In this document: one piece after another, positions 1 to 11,122 of the stretch
How positions within the stretch are numbered: the stretch's first letter is position 1
How the letters are laid out: each line of letters starts with the position of its first letter
From: Apiotrichum sp. Y4204
Lineage: Eukaryota; Basidiomycota; Tremellomycetes; Trichosporonales; Trichosporonaceae
Length of the DNA: 64,000 nt
Reading direction: 5' to 3'
Assembly: GCA_025531455.1 (NCBI GenBank)
Contig: JAMYHL010000046.1
Coordinates: 293,482 to 357,481 of the forward strand
Program-made: the position numbers and the translations under genes
Notes under the pieces: model-generated
The model's database searches: none
What the model was told of the DNA's origin: nothing
What the model saw: only the letters and a program-made list of their open reading frames with translations

Positions 1-118
1 GGGTCTGCCATCTGCCACCAGCGTCATTCAGCAGCGGTGACGCATCGCAAGCTAGCAGGTAAGAACCCAAATCCACATCCCGCATCCACATTACTCTCCC
101 CATCTCAATCATTACACC

Positions 119-3100
119 ATGGCGCACCAGTCGCCGCTGCTGAGCATCCCGCGCAAGACGACGGCCGACACGGACTGGGCCGGGCCGATCCGCTCGGCGA
201 TCGCGCACTCGTTTGGCGAGAGCCCGGACGCGTACGCCGAGGAGATTGCCACCCTCCAGCGATGTCGCCAGGACGCTGTGCGCGGCGCTGGGAGCGATAC
301 CACCGGTGAGAAGAGATGGAGAAATGCTGAATCTGAAGCTGATGGTAGCTCGTGACCTTTTGTACAAGTACTTTGGCCAGCTGGAGCTGCTGGAGCTGCG
401 TTTTGCCGAGATCAAGGTGTCGTTTGGATGGTAAGTGCGATGGGCGTTGAGGTGTCCGCACAATGCTCACTTTCAGGAACGACGCGTTCACGAACAAGCT
501 CACGACGCAGACGTCGCTCGCATTCGAGAAGGCGTCGATTATCCACCTGCTTGCTTCGGTGCTTTCTTCTCTGGCTGCGAGCCAGTCGCGCGCCGATCCC
601 GAGGGGCTCAAGCGGGCATACTTCAACGCCCGCGCAACGGCCGGTATGCTGACGTATATCAACGAGAACTTTTTGCATGCGCCCTCGACAGATTTGAGCA
701 GGGACGTCGTGCATCTTCTCATCAATCTGAGCCTCGCGCAGGCGACCGAGGTATTTATGGAAAAGCTGGTCGAGGAGAAGAAGGCCGCGCCGCTCGTAGC
801 GCGCACCGCAAACCAGGTCGCGACAATGTACGCCGGGCTCGTGGATGAGATGCGCGAGTTCCAGGGCAAGAGCGTATTTGACCGGAACTGGATGACTGTG
901 CTCCAGATCAAGGCCAAGCTCTTTGCCAGCGTCGCGCAGCTGCAGCGCGGAAGGGCGGACGACGCCGGCGGGAAACATGGCGCCGCGCTCGTGCGTTTCA
1001 AGATGGCGGATACAATGGCGCAGGAGGCGCTCCGCATGGCAAACAACCTCAACTACAGTTTTGTCGCATCGTCGTCGCCGACCATGCCGCACGACGCGGG
1101 GCCGACCCTTGCAGAAATTGCCAAAGCTCACGCCACGCTGTGTACCGAAGCAAAGACCGAGGCGATCCGCGACAACGACCTCATCTACCACGAGATCCTC
1201 CCGTCCGAGGCCGCCCTTCCTGCTATCGACAAGCTGCCACCCGCTACGCCCATTACCATCCAGGAGGTCTACGGTAATCCGGACGTGTCCAAGCTCATCG
1301 GGCCAGACATTTTCAACCGCCTCATCCCGCTCGCGGTGCACGAGTCCGCGAGCGTGTACTCTGAGGAGAAGGCAAAGCTCGTCCGTGCAGAGGTCGAGCG
1401 CGTGGATACCAGTGAGATGGAGGTGCGCTCGGGGCTTGACAATCTTGGTCTACCTGCGGCGCTCGCGCGTTGGCGCCGCCTGGCCGACGGGGATGATGGC
1501 GACGGGGACGTGGATGTCTCTTCGTCGTTGATTCGGATCTCAGAGGAGGTTTCCAAGGCTGGCTCACTCGACGCCCGCATCCGCACACTCGAGGCAGACC
1601 ACCAGCGCTTCAACTCCGAGTTCACCGAGCTCACTACGCTTCTGGACAATGAAAGCAGGGAATGTGAGCGCGCGCGCGCAAAGCACGCCGGAAGCTTCAC
1701 GCAAAGTCCGTCTGGCCCGCACACGTCCCACTTCCGGCAAAACATCACTTCCAACCTCACGAGCCTGCAGGCGGCGACGCAGGCGGACGGGCAGATTATC
1801 ACACTCTGGCGCCAGATCCAGCCCGATATCGGGGTCCTTCTCACCGGTCCTGAGGGCCTCCGCGCTGCTGCCCGCGACGTCGCGGCCGGCAAGACCAAGC
1901 AGGCCGAGGTCCCAGCTGGCATGAGCCTGCTCGATCTCCAAGACGAGGAGACGGTCCAGCCGCGACTCGATGCCGCGGACACGGACGTGCTCCGCCGCGC
2001 GGCCAAGGATGCTTCTGACCGCCTCGACCGCCTGAACAAGATCCGCCGCGAGCGCGACGACGTCCTGAAGCATCTGAAGGATAAGGTGAGCGGCTGAAAT
2101 TTAGTGCGAGTTTTCACACCAGATCCAAAATGACGATGTCTCGAATCTGCTGCTCCTCAACCGCCGCTCACAGAACGTCGAGCCGCAGCTGTTCGCGGCC
2201 GAGCTCGAAAAGTTCAAACCGTACCAGAACCGCCTGGGCGCTGCGGTCCAGGCGTCAAAGGAGGTCATTTCGGAGCTCGAGGCGATTGTCGGCAAGGTTG
2301 ACCGGCTCAAGGGCGTGCGCGAGCGCCAGCGCGGGGCAAAGGAGAGTGCGCGGCGCGTGCGCGAGTGGGAGAAGAAGCTCGAGACTGTAGGCGCAAACCA
2401 TGCGGAGATCGTGCAGGGCCTCAGCCACGGATCGTCCTTTTACGAGAGCCTTGACAAGGTTCTCGCCGACCTCCGCACCCAGGTCAAGGCATTTGTGCAG
2501 TCGCGCGACGCGGAGCGTTCGCGAATGATCTCGGATATCGAGACGCGCTCGCGTATCGCCTCGGCTAGTCCCCCCGCGCCGTCGCCGCCCCCGCCGGTGC
2601 CTGCGCGCGGCCTCGAGTCCCAGATGGCGAGCATGCGCCTTGGCTCGGGCTCGGGCTCTCCGTCGCCGTACCCTCCCCCGCCGAGCAACTCGAACTCGAA
2701 CTCGAATCCGTATGACTTTGGCTCCTTCTCATCGATACCCTCCGTGTTCAGCACCGCCCCGGCCCCAGCCTCTCCTTCGGCATACCCCTCCCCGCCGCCG
2801 GCCACCTCGTCGCCGTACCCGGCTCCGCCGCCCCGCCCCACCCCGTCAAGCTACAACTACCCCTCCTTCCCGTCTGCGCCCACCGCCCCGCCTGGCTCTT
2901 CGTCATCGCCGTACCCTCCTCCGCCCCCGCGCACCGGGAGCTACCCCGCGCCTCCAACGCCGTCTGCCCCATCCGCCCACTCCGCCCCGCCCGCCCAGTC
3001 CCCGCCCGCGCCATCTCCCCCGCAGAACCCCTACGCCTCGAGCCCGTACCCCCCGCCCCCGCCGCGGCAGTACGGCCAGCAGCAGTACTACCAGCCATCG

Positions 3101-3337
3101 CACCAGGCGTCGCAACCAACAGGATCGTACTACTCTCCGTCTGCGCCTGGCCAGGCGCCATCTGCGCCACCTGTCCCGCCTGCCCCGGGACGGCCGTACC
3201 CGCCGTATCCCCCGCCGACGGGATACCCGCAGCCGCCTCAGCAGCCGCCCCAGCAGTCTCAGCAGCATCAGCAGCCCCCGCATGGATACGGCGGATACCA
3301 GCCCCCGCCTGGCGGCTACGGGGGTTACCAGTACTAG
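119..3337 (+). CDS. BRO1: BRO1 vacuolar protein-sorting protein (ESCRT-associated, Alix family)
   Basis: Four exons: 119-305, 349-430, 477-2085 and 2123-3337 (1030 aa). The ATG at 119 follows a pyrimidine-rich leader. The N-terminal Bro1 domain shows family hallmarks: RDLLYKYFGQLELLELRF after intron 1, and RDNDLIYHE followed by IGPDIF and SVYSEEKAKL. This wording matches Bro1 rather than the paralogue Rim20/PalA. A helical V-type region follows (exon 4 opens IQNDDVSNLLLLNRRSQN). The last ~260 residues (from about 772) are a Pro/Tyr/Gln-rich tail with many YPPPPP-type runs, typical of Bro1/Alix tails that bind ESCRT and ubiquitin-pathway partners. Known role of the family: it binds Snf7 on endosomes, recruits the deubiquitinase Doa4 and supports multivesicular-body sorting. 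It lies tail-to-tail with PSF1. Product identity is secure; the BRO1 versus RIM20 choice rests on the motifs listed. Confidence 0.9.
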
Positions 3338-3653
3338 TAGAGTTGTAAAGATGCAGATGTGAGCAGCGTGTATGGCAGTGGTGATCAGGTGGTTAGGGTG
3401 CACCGCAACAGCGGAGGACATTAAGATGTACATACATACAACGAATACAGTCAAGTCTAGGCTGCTCGTCCAGCCCGGTAGCCGGTTTGCGTAGCGGTGG
3501 CGAGGCGTTGTCGATGTAGCGAGTTCGTGGTGCGGGGTCGGGGTGGCCCATGCGGCAATACTGCCGAATCAGCAGCCAAACGCCAGCCGACAGCCATCTC
3601 CGAGCAAAGCGCGACCCAATACGCGACCCAATACGCGACCCAACACGCCATCC
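3338..3653. other. Convergent 3' intergenic region BRO1/PSF1
   Basis: A 316-nt spacer between two stop codons. It holds the 12-nt tandem repeat listed separately and presumably both 3' UTRs. No gene-like frame is visible. Confidence 0.6.
3611..3646. repeat. 12-nt tandem repeat, 3 copies
   Basis: Unit GCGACCCAATAC occurs three times; the third copy has one change (CAACAC). It sits just beyond the PSF1 stop codon, probably in its 3' UTR. Confidence 0.9.
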
Positions 3654-4301
3654 CTAGACCTCCTCGAGGAACCCTTGTACGATAAGATGCTGCACAGCGC
3701 TCCGCTCCAACCTAAACCTCTCCCCCTTTCTAAACTCGACGCGCTCCCCGCCTTCGAGAAACACCTCTCCCGCATCCCTCACAACCCTCACATCCACCAT
3801 GAGTTCGCCCGGGGGCCTGTCAATCGGCGCAGTGAGGTCGAGCACATCGAGAAAGTCCGACTTGTAATCCATCACCAGCGCATTGTAGCGGCGGGTGAAA
3901 TCGAGTTCGTGGGGCGAGAGGGCGGAACGGAGGTCGGGGGTCTCGCCGTCTGTGGCGATTCCCGAGCTCGCAGCGGGGGAGAGGAGGTAATTCAGCGCGC
4001 CGCCAGCATCAAAGTATCGGTCCTTGAGGATCGCTAGGCGGTGGGCGAGGTACGCCAGGAGACAGCGCTTGTTCCTCCTTGCGGCGAGGTGCTGTACCGC
4101 AAGAGCGGCGACGAGCGCGCGGTCCTCGGACAGCGCGGGATGCGACTCGGTCGCGGCCGCGATGGATGTCCCGAGCTGTCGTGTCTCGAGGCAGATGGAG
4201 AGAATGAGGGACAGCGCGTATTTCGGTAATGGGGGCGGGCCGGTGGAGAGGGTTCCGCGGTGCGCGGAGACGACCAGCTGCTGCGCGAGGTCGCCGTACA
4301 T
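3654..4301 (-). CDS. PSF1: GINS DNA replication complex subunit PSF1
   Basis: Single exon, 215 aa, close to the usual ~200 aa of the family. The frame extends further upstream but the start was placed at the ATG giving MYGDLAQQLV, which matches the conserved PSF1 N-terminus; the upstream extension is low-complexity Ser/Pro. Internal signatures are RRNKRCLLAYLAHRL (the RNKR/CLLAY region typical of Psf1) and a C-terminal B-domain ending HLIVQGFLEEV. Psf1 joins Psf2, Psf3 and Sld5 in GINS, which with Cdc45 and Mcm2-7 forms the CMG replicative helicase in the nucleus. It is divergent from the succinyl-CoA ligase gene across 939 nt. Confidence 0.88.
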   Translation of the reverse strand: MYGDLAQQLVVSAHRGTLSTGPPPLPKYALSLILSICLETRQLGTSIAAATESHPALSEDRALVAALAVQHLAARRNKRCLLAYLAHRLAILKDRYFDAGGALNYLLSPAASSGIATDGETPDLRSALSPHELDFTRRYNALVMDYKSDFLDVLDLTAPIDRPPGELMVDVRVVRDAGEVFLEGGERVEFRKGERFRLERSAVQHLIVQGFLEEV

Positions 4302-5240
4302 TGTGATGCGGGAGGTGTAGGGTAGATTGCGGTGGGGGTCAGGGGGCGATGGTGGTGGCGAGGAAGGCGGTGGGGGTGACGAGGACGGTGAGGAAGGTGG
4401 TGGTGATGGCCGCGAGGACGACGGACGACACGGACAAGACGCGCGCCGTAATACAAATGTTACGACACGTCTAGGTCTAGCGCCTCGTGGTGTGTTTTTG
4501 TCTTCCCTCATGGAGATATTACAATCTCCGCACCACGCGAGTCTTCAGCGGGATCAAACTTTCCGCCATACCATTCCCGGATTCCCTCCTCGGCAATGCT
4601 CGGTCCATTCCTGGCCGTGTACGGCTCTGCGGGCGGCGCTGCGGCTGTGCGTCCGCCGCCCCGCTTAGCACATGTTGCTGGGGTAATGGCAGGGGACCGC
4701 AGGTGTAGCACCACACGGAGTGGGGGGATATAGTGGGGATACGCCAGCCAAAGGCCACTGCCGCCGAGAGATCCGTCCCAGCAGCGGCTATGGCTTGGCC
4801 CTCGCTCTCGCTGTCGCCCGCTGTCGCCGTCATTCGGGTCGAGCGGGTGTCAGATTGCCGCAAAAGCCGCACGAAAAAACGTGGGGCTACAACACAGCGT
4901 GCAGAGTGACGGGAGGTGAGGTGTGCTTCTACGCGTGCGGAGCAGAGATAACACGGGGGGGATGCGAGGGAAGACACGAAAAAAAATATGCTGGGCGGGC
5001 GGGGGGCGGAGGACCGCGTGTTCACCGGGAGGAGAGCCAGGGTCAGTCACCACAGCCAGGCTGGCTGGCTGGCGGTAGCCGCCTGGGCTGGGGAAGACCA
5101 AAGTAGCTGCATACTCTGTTGCAGGTCATCACACTGTTGCTCGCGACCACGACCTACGACATCCATTTCTTTTCATCCCATCCACATCCACACATCCCCT
5201 CCATCCCATCCACACATTCCCCCTCCCCATCCCACCCACC
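4302..5240. promoter_or_regulatory. Bidirectional intergenic region PSF1/LSC1
   Basis: 939 nt between two divergent start codons. The LSC1-proximal end (about 5150-5240) is rich in CATCC/CCATCC runs, as in many basidiomycete leaders. Open frames here lack family similarity and I read them as chance. Confidence 0.5.
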
Positions 5241-6803
5241 ATGCTCGCCGCCATCCGCTCCGCCACCGGCGCCGCCCGCAGTGCGTACCTAGACAACAGC
5301 AACTCTGACCCCAGGCGCACGCGGCTTTTCGTCCTCTGCACGTGCCTCGTCGTACGCCGACACCATCAAGAACATCTATGTCAGTGAGTATCAACAACAG
5401 CTCTAGATATCTAGATCTCTGGCAACTGCCGCAACTGCCGCAACTGCCGCCCCCGCATTCATTGCCCCGTTGCCCCGGATCTGCAGATAACAACAAACGA
5501 CCCCCGCTAACTGGCCAGACAAGGACACCAAGGTTCTCGTCCAGGGCTTCACCGGCAAGACGGTGCGTCGAGTTTCACCGATCATTTGGATCGCAGTATC
5601 TGTACAAGATCACTGACAACCGCAGGGTACCTTCCACTCGCAGCAGTCGATCGCCTACGGCACTCGCATCATCGGTGGTGTGAACCCGAAGGTAGGTGGA
5701 ATGTGATGTGCGAGAGCAGAGCGCCACACCAGGTGTGGTCATGCGCTGGCGATGAACGTGTTCATGGGCATGAACGACACCATTCGTCCACCATCAGTGG
5801 CCTGGCGTCGTCGTCGGCACGGGCCTCGTGCTTTCCCTACAAGCAGCTGCATCAGCTGCATTCCTCGCCGTCGCCCGCCATGCATCACGACAAACAAATC
5901 TTCCTTGTCAGTGACTAACATCCCCACAGAAGGCCGGCCAGACGCACCTTGGCCTCCCCGTCTTCGGCTCCGTCAAGGAGGCGATGGACGCCGAGAAGCC
6001 CGAGGCGACCGTCATCTACGTGCCGCCCCCCAGCGCCGCCGACGCCATCCTCGAGGCCATTGAGAACGAGGTGCCCCTCATCGTCACCATCACCGAGGGC
6101 ATCCCCCAGCGCGACCAGCTCAAGGTCTACGACGCCCTCCGCTCCCAGTCCAAGTCGCGCATGGTCGGCGGCAACTGCCCCGGCATCATGGCCGAGACCT
6201 GCAAGCTCGGTATCATGCCCGGCCACGTCTTCTCCCAGGGCAACATTGGTATCGTCTCCCGTTCGGGCACCCTCACCTACGAGGCCGTCAAGTGAGTAGA
6301 GATGAGCGTCTCGTGTACTGGCGTCTGTTCAGCGTCTGTTCAACGTCTCCTGGCGCGGGCCTCACCCGCCTCTTAATCCGCGCTAACAGTTCAGCCAGAC
6401 CACCCTCGCCGGCCTCGGCCAGTCGCTCACTGTCGGTATCGGCGGTGACCCCTTCCCCGGCACCCAGCACATCGACGTCGTCAAGGTCCTCCTCAACGAC
6501 CCGAAGACGGAGGGTATCGTCCTGATTGGTGAGATTGGTGGCTCCATGGAGGAGGAGGCCGCCGAGTACCTCATGCAGCACAACCAGGGCCCGAACGCCA
6601 AGCCGGTCGTGTCGTTCATTGCCGGCCGCACCGCGCCCCCCGGCCGTCGTATGGGCCACGCCGGTGCGATCATCTCGGGCGGCAAGGGCGCCGCGACGGA
6701 CAAGGTCGCCGCGCTCACCAAGGCCGGCGCCGTCATCGCCGAGTCGCCCGGCCAGATCGGCTCGCTCATGTACGAGGTCATGAAGAAGGCCGGCAAGGTC
6801 TAA
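5241..6803 (+). CDS. LSC1: Succinyl-CoA ligase alpha subunit, mitochondrial
   Basis: Six exons: 5241-5280, 5315-5383, 5519-5562, 5626-5691, 5930-6291, 6395-6803 (329 aa, the normal size). The first ~25 residues ([16 protein letters not shown]...) form an Arg/Ser/Ala-rich mitochondrial presequence. The mature part has the CoA-binding Rossmann start [15 protein letters not shown], then [14 protein letters not shown] and GGNCPGI, and the phosphohistidine loop [15 protein letters not shown]; its His is the residue phosphorylated during catalysis. With the beta subunit it makes ATP or GTP from succinyl-CoA in the TCA cycle. In the last intron an AG lies closer to the donor; only the AG at 6393-6394 keeps the NQTTLAGLG frame. 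Confidence 0.95.
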
Positions 6804-7123
6804 GGCGTGTGCGGTGCGGTAGGAATACCCCGGAGTGCAATTGTTGCAAGGACGTAGAGACCGCCCAGCTGCAGGCTTTTCGAGCAGCTTAGTAGTATTG
6901 TCGTAGATGGATGAAACTATCACTAGAGCCTGGCACCTGGCGGAAGCCAGGCCGCGGAGCTGCAAAAGGGAGTGCAGAGGGTGGACGTCGCCAGAGACAA
7001 GCTGGCGAAGATTGTATCGATTTGGCTCGGAAAATCCACCTCCACCCGAACCGACCTCCACCAGAGCAACCTCATCAAGATTCTCGAGAACACCCAAAAA
7101 ATGTCCAAACCACACTCCTCACC
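6804..7123. other. Short intergenic region LSC1 to RnpA-like gene
   Basis: 320 nt between two genes on the same strand. It presumably holds the LSC1 3' UTR and the next gene's promoter. No distinct element seen. Confidence 0.5.
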
Positions 7124-8586
7124 ATGATATCGCGGCTCGCTCTCCACCCTGGAAAGGGGATACGAATAGGGACACGGATATGCGCTGCGCCGCTATCCTC
7201 TGCACGCTTGGCGCACTCGGACGTCCGCGCTCCACCACATTTGAGCACCTCAGACTCGGACACTGGCGGCCGCCGTCCACAGGCCCCACGACCGCCCCGC
7301 GCGCGACGCAGACCCCCCGCGCCACCGTCAAAGCTGCGCACAACCCCCCTCTTATCCCCCTCCTCTGGCGCTTCCTACCCCGGGACAGCGATCCCGGACG
7401 CCGAGCTCGACCGCCTCCTGAGCGGGATGGGGTATACCGCGGCAGAGAAGGGGGATTCAGCGGGGGTACGCGCCCCGGCCCCGTTGGGAGCTCACGCTAC
7501 GCCGCGCGTGGGGAACGAGTCTCGGACGATGAGATCTGGACGCGGGGAGGATGGGAATGTGGATGAGCCAAGGGGACGGAGAGGGAGTGTTGCTGGTCCT
7601 GCGGTTTGTTCGCCGCCGTTGGACCGGAAGCCAAAGCCCGACTCGAGAATACCGCGGGATACGGACCTCGCTCTCACACCGCTGCCGGATAGAAGACCTG
7701 TGGGCCCGTCGCCGTCGCCGTCACCGACACCGTCGCCGCCTACGCCGCCTCGCACACCCACAGCACACGCGCAGCCCGTCCTCGCTCCGGACCGCGGGGT
7801 AGCGGGAGATACCCGGCGTCGACGATCCGCTAGATCCGCACGGGCTCCGCAAGCGCAAGCTCCGCAAGCGCAAGAGCGGCAATCCGCGGAGCCAGCGCGG
7901 GGGGTCAGACCGCCGCCAGCGCCCACGCCGATACGGACGCGGACCCGCAAGCCCGCGCAGGACGCATCAAACCTCCCGCCCCTTCACCGCGCCGTAAGTT
8001 TCTTGTTGTTCCCTCTGACGGCAGGTGATCCTCCTGAGCGTCGGTGCCGGGGCGGCATATCCCCCCTCTGCGCGGCGCGGGTTGAATATCAAGATGGGCG
8101 GGGTGGGCGCGCTGCGTGCGATCGCGAATACCCTCCCGGAAGCGGGGAGTAACCCCCTGCGGGCGGCGGCAATCCGGGCGAAAATGGCGCGCATGCAGAA
8201 AGAGGCGCCGAGAGAGGTGTTTCGATACATTGCGCTCGTCAGTAAAGCGCACGTATCCAAGCTTGCAGTCGAGCGGAACCGCGTAAAGACGCGGTTTCTT
8301 GCTGCGCTCGACTATGTCCTGAATCGCCACGAACGCCGCCCGAGGATTTTGCAGGGTGGGTTTCTGTGCTGGGCTGGCTGGGCTAGCTGGGCGAACTGTG
8401 CTGGCTGGGCTAGCTGGGCGAACTGTGCTAGCTGTGCTAGCTGTGCTGGCTGTGCTGACTGCAGACCATGTGCACGTTTTCCATCTGTCTGGGGAGGTGT
8501 ATTCGCTAGAATGGGGGGCGCTGTGTCGCCGCGTCGAGGAGGCGCTGCGCCAGCTCGAGAGCGCAGCGCAGAGCGGGCGGCGGTAG
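7124..8586 (+). CDS. Predicted mitochondrial protein with RnpA-like C-terminal domain
   Basis: Three exons: 7124-7993, 8025-8355, 8465-8586 (440 aa). Start ATG 7124 sits in ACCATGA context. The N-terminus (MISRLALHPGKGIRIGTRI) is Arg-rich and basic like a mitochondrial presequence. Residues ~50-290 are low-complexity Pro/Arg/Ser. The C-terminal ~110 residues contain ALVSKAHVSKLAVERNRVKTRFLAALDYVL, closely patterned on the bacterial RNase P protein (V-S-K-K...A-V.RNR.KRR.R.A). It is followed after the last splice by a hydrophobic strand and helix (HVHVFHLSGEV, then a Leu-rich helix), as in the RnpA fold. The function inferred is RNA binding, possibly organellar RNase P; the low-complexity body could equally mark an unrelated RNA-binding factor. 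The last intron carries a tandem repeat. Confidence 0.55.
8373..8460 (+). repeat. Tandem repeat inside an intron (27-nt x2, then 9-nt units)
   Basis: A 27-nt unit beginning GCTGGCTGGGCTAGC is present twice (8373-8399, 8400-8426), then degenerates into 9-nt units GCTAGCTGT/GCTGGCTGT. It lies wholly in the last intron of the RnpA-like gene (8356-8464). Confidence 0.9.
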
Positions 8587-8723
8587 AATCGAGATATGTA
8601 CAGTAGCCTACCCGAAGCATATGAGCATTATCCATCGCAGTCTAGCTAGCTACAAGCCGCCATCGTATCTGTCGTACTCCGCATTTCTAGAGCTTAGAGC
8701 TGTAATGTCAGTACATACCCAGA

Positions 8724-11122
8724 CTACCTTCCCACCTTTGAGAGATCGCGACCGAAGAGGCCGCGCTTGACCCAGTCGAGCATGAGCATGAAGCGCGCAC
8801 GCATCGACGTCTGCTCGCCCCAGTACACGCTGCGCCACGCGTACATGCCCATGAGGCCGCCGACGATCGAAAAGCCGTAGTAGTCAAAGACGGCCGAGTT
8901 GCCAATGTACGCCAGCGAGCCGAGATGGCGGTACTTGAAGGGGTGGTAGTAGACCTCGTCGTCGAGATCCCTGACGTCGTTGTCCCTCAGCGTCTGCGCC
9001 TCCTTGGACAGCTTGGTCAGCATCCCGCCAAGGTACTCGCCCTGCTGCGATGCCACCTGCGCCGTCGCGGGAAGAGTGGTCACTTTCTGGCTCAGGCGGA
9101 TGAACATCTCTGCCACCTCGTTGAGGCGCAGGGCGTTATCCCCGTCCGTGTCGAACTCCTGGAAAATCTCGCGGCTGGAGTGAGCTAAAAGGCTGGCATT
9201 ATCAACTCACATCTGCTCGAGGTTGCCCGACGAGAGCGTGTACTTTTTGCGCAGGTAGCGCGCCATGAGCTTCCACTCGTGGTAGTCGAGTTTGCCGTCG
9301 TGGTTGGCGTCAAACTTTTCCCACAGCTCGAGCAGGTCGTTGAGCATGTTGAGGTGGATCTGGGGTCAGCACTGAATCGTCACACGGCCTCACCGTAGAG
9401 GCATCGCCAATGGCATAGATCGTACCGCGCGGCGCGCCCTCGACGCGCAGGTAGCCGTCGACCATGACCGCCTTGGAGTGGAACTGGTTCGGGAGCTTCT
9501 CGACCATGCGTTTCGTGAATGGCTGCATCGCTGCGTGTGAGATAGGATAAACGGGGGAGAGTCTCACCAATACCGGTGCTCCAGAGGGTGAAGCCGGAGG
9601 GGATCTCCTTTGTGCTCGTTGTTCCATCCTTGTCCTTGATCGTGAGCAGAACCGACTCGGGCTTGACCTCGGCGACACTGCCGTCAGCTGTATCCGTTAC
9701 CCTGCACGCACCGGGCATTCGTGACAACCTTGACGTTGGAGCGCGAGAAGCGCTGCTCGGCATACTTCGAAATCTTTTCAGAGTACGTGTTGAGGATGTG
9801 GTCGCGGCTCTGGATGATCGTGACCGAAATGTCATCCTGAATAATGCGGGGGTACTGGTGTGAGTTACGTGGAGAGTTGCAGCAACTCACATAATCAAGA
9901 ACGTCCTCTTCAAGCATGTCCGACAGCTCGGCCGCGAGCTCAACACCAGTGGGACCACCGCCGCAAACGACAAACGAGAGGAGGCGCCGACGCTCCTCGG
10001 GCGTCGTGATCGGAAGCGACGCGACCTCGAGGTTGGCTGGAGTTAGCGGTCGGCCGGGGATGCCAGGACTCATCCCATCACTCACCCATGATACGGCGAC
10101 GGATAGCCTGGGCATCGGGGATAGTCTTGAGCTGGAAGCAGTTCTGGAGGCCCTTGACGCCATGGTCGTTCGAGCGCGAGCCAACAGCAACAATGAGCTT
10201 GTCGTACGGGACATAGCAGAGTTGGGTTCCGCTTCCCTCTGGGTGCGGGATCTCGACCTCGAGGAGGCGCTCGCTCATATCGACATCAACAGCGCGGCCG
10301 GCGAGGTAGTGTCCGCGCACGCGGGTGATGAGGTGGCGGAGCGGCTCGACGAGCGAGCGCGGCTCAACGGTTCCCACACAGGCCGAGGGGAGGAGCGGCG
10401 TAAAGCAAAAGTAGTTGTCCGGAGAAATCACCGTCACATTGTAGTAGTCCTTTGGGAGGGACTTGAGAACCGCAACAGCCTGGGGTTAGCTCCTCGGGAA
10501 ACATATCTCGCTTCTCTGCAGCGTCACTCACGCCCCAGCCACCACCGAGAATCACGATGCGCGGCTTGTCCTTCATGGAACGGCGGTCCTCGTCGTCCTC
10601 GTCGATGTTGGCCTCAATGATGGGAAGATTCTTCGGCCCGCCGGTGCGCGGCTGGAGCGCGAGCGCCGGCGCGGGCGCCGCGACCTGGTTCTGGTACTTG
10701 CGCTTGTTGTACGTAAACGAGTCGTGGACGAGGATGCCGGCTACGAGCGTGAGGAGACCGAGGGCCGAGCCGAGAATCACACGCAGGACAACGGCGACAT
10801 ATGGGTGCCGCGAGGTGAAGCCGGTGCTGAGGATGCCGTGCCGCGCGAAGGACCATCTCGATTTCTGGCGAGTAAGCGGCGGGAACTTCGAGGGAATGCC
10901 GGAGAGAGCGGGGGAAGTAGACGAAACCGAGGTAGTTGAAGACGGAGACGGGCGGCGAGAGACGAAAAAGGACGGCGGGAAGCGGTCGATGCGCGAAGTC
11001 GAGAACGAGCGCGCAAAGCTCGTCGTGGCGGGACGGGCGACGAAGGATGCGCGCGCGAGGCTGCGTACACCGCCCGCCTGGAGCGGTGCGTGCCGCGCAA
11101 TGCCTCCCAGAATGGAGAACAT
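8724..11122 (-). CDS. Alternative (type II) NADH dehydrogenase with EF-hands, mitochondrial
   Basis: Eight exons on the minus strand: 11122-10532, 10479-10086, 10036-9891, 9854-9712, 9677-9568, 9530-9394, 9359-9211, 9174-8724 (706 aa). The N-terminus is an Arg/Ser/Ala-rich presequence (MFSILGGIARHAPLQAG) followed by a hydrophobic segment. Two dinucleotide folds are clear: RIVILGGGWGA (FAD) and VVCGGGPTGVELAAEL (NADH), and AIGDAST marks the FAD contact. An insertion holds two EF-hand loops, DANHDGKLDYHE (~524-535) and DTDGDNALRLNE (~565-576). The C-terminus (SVYWGEQTSMRAR, FMLMLDWVKRGLFGRDLS) is the membrane anchor usual in the family. The enzyme oxidises NADH and reduces ubiquinone without pumping protons. 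EF-hands indicate the Ca2+-responsive external (NDE) type. Confidence 0.93.

Noticed and set aside
105..1052. 315-codon frame antisense to BRO1
   Set aside because: It crosses BRO1 introns and exons and has no recognisable motif; a by-product of GC-rich coding sequence.
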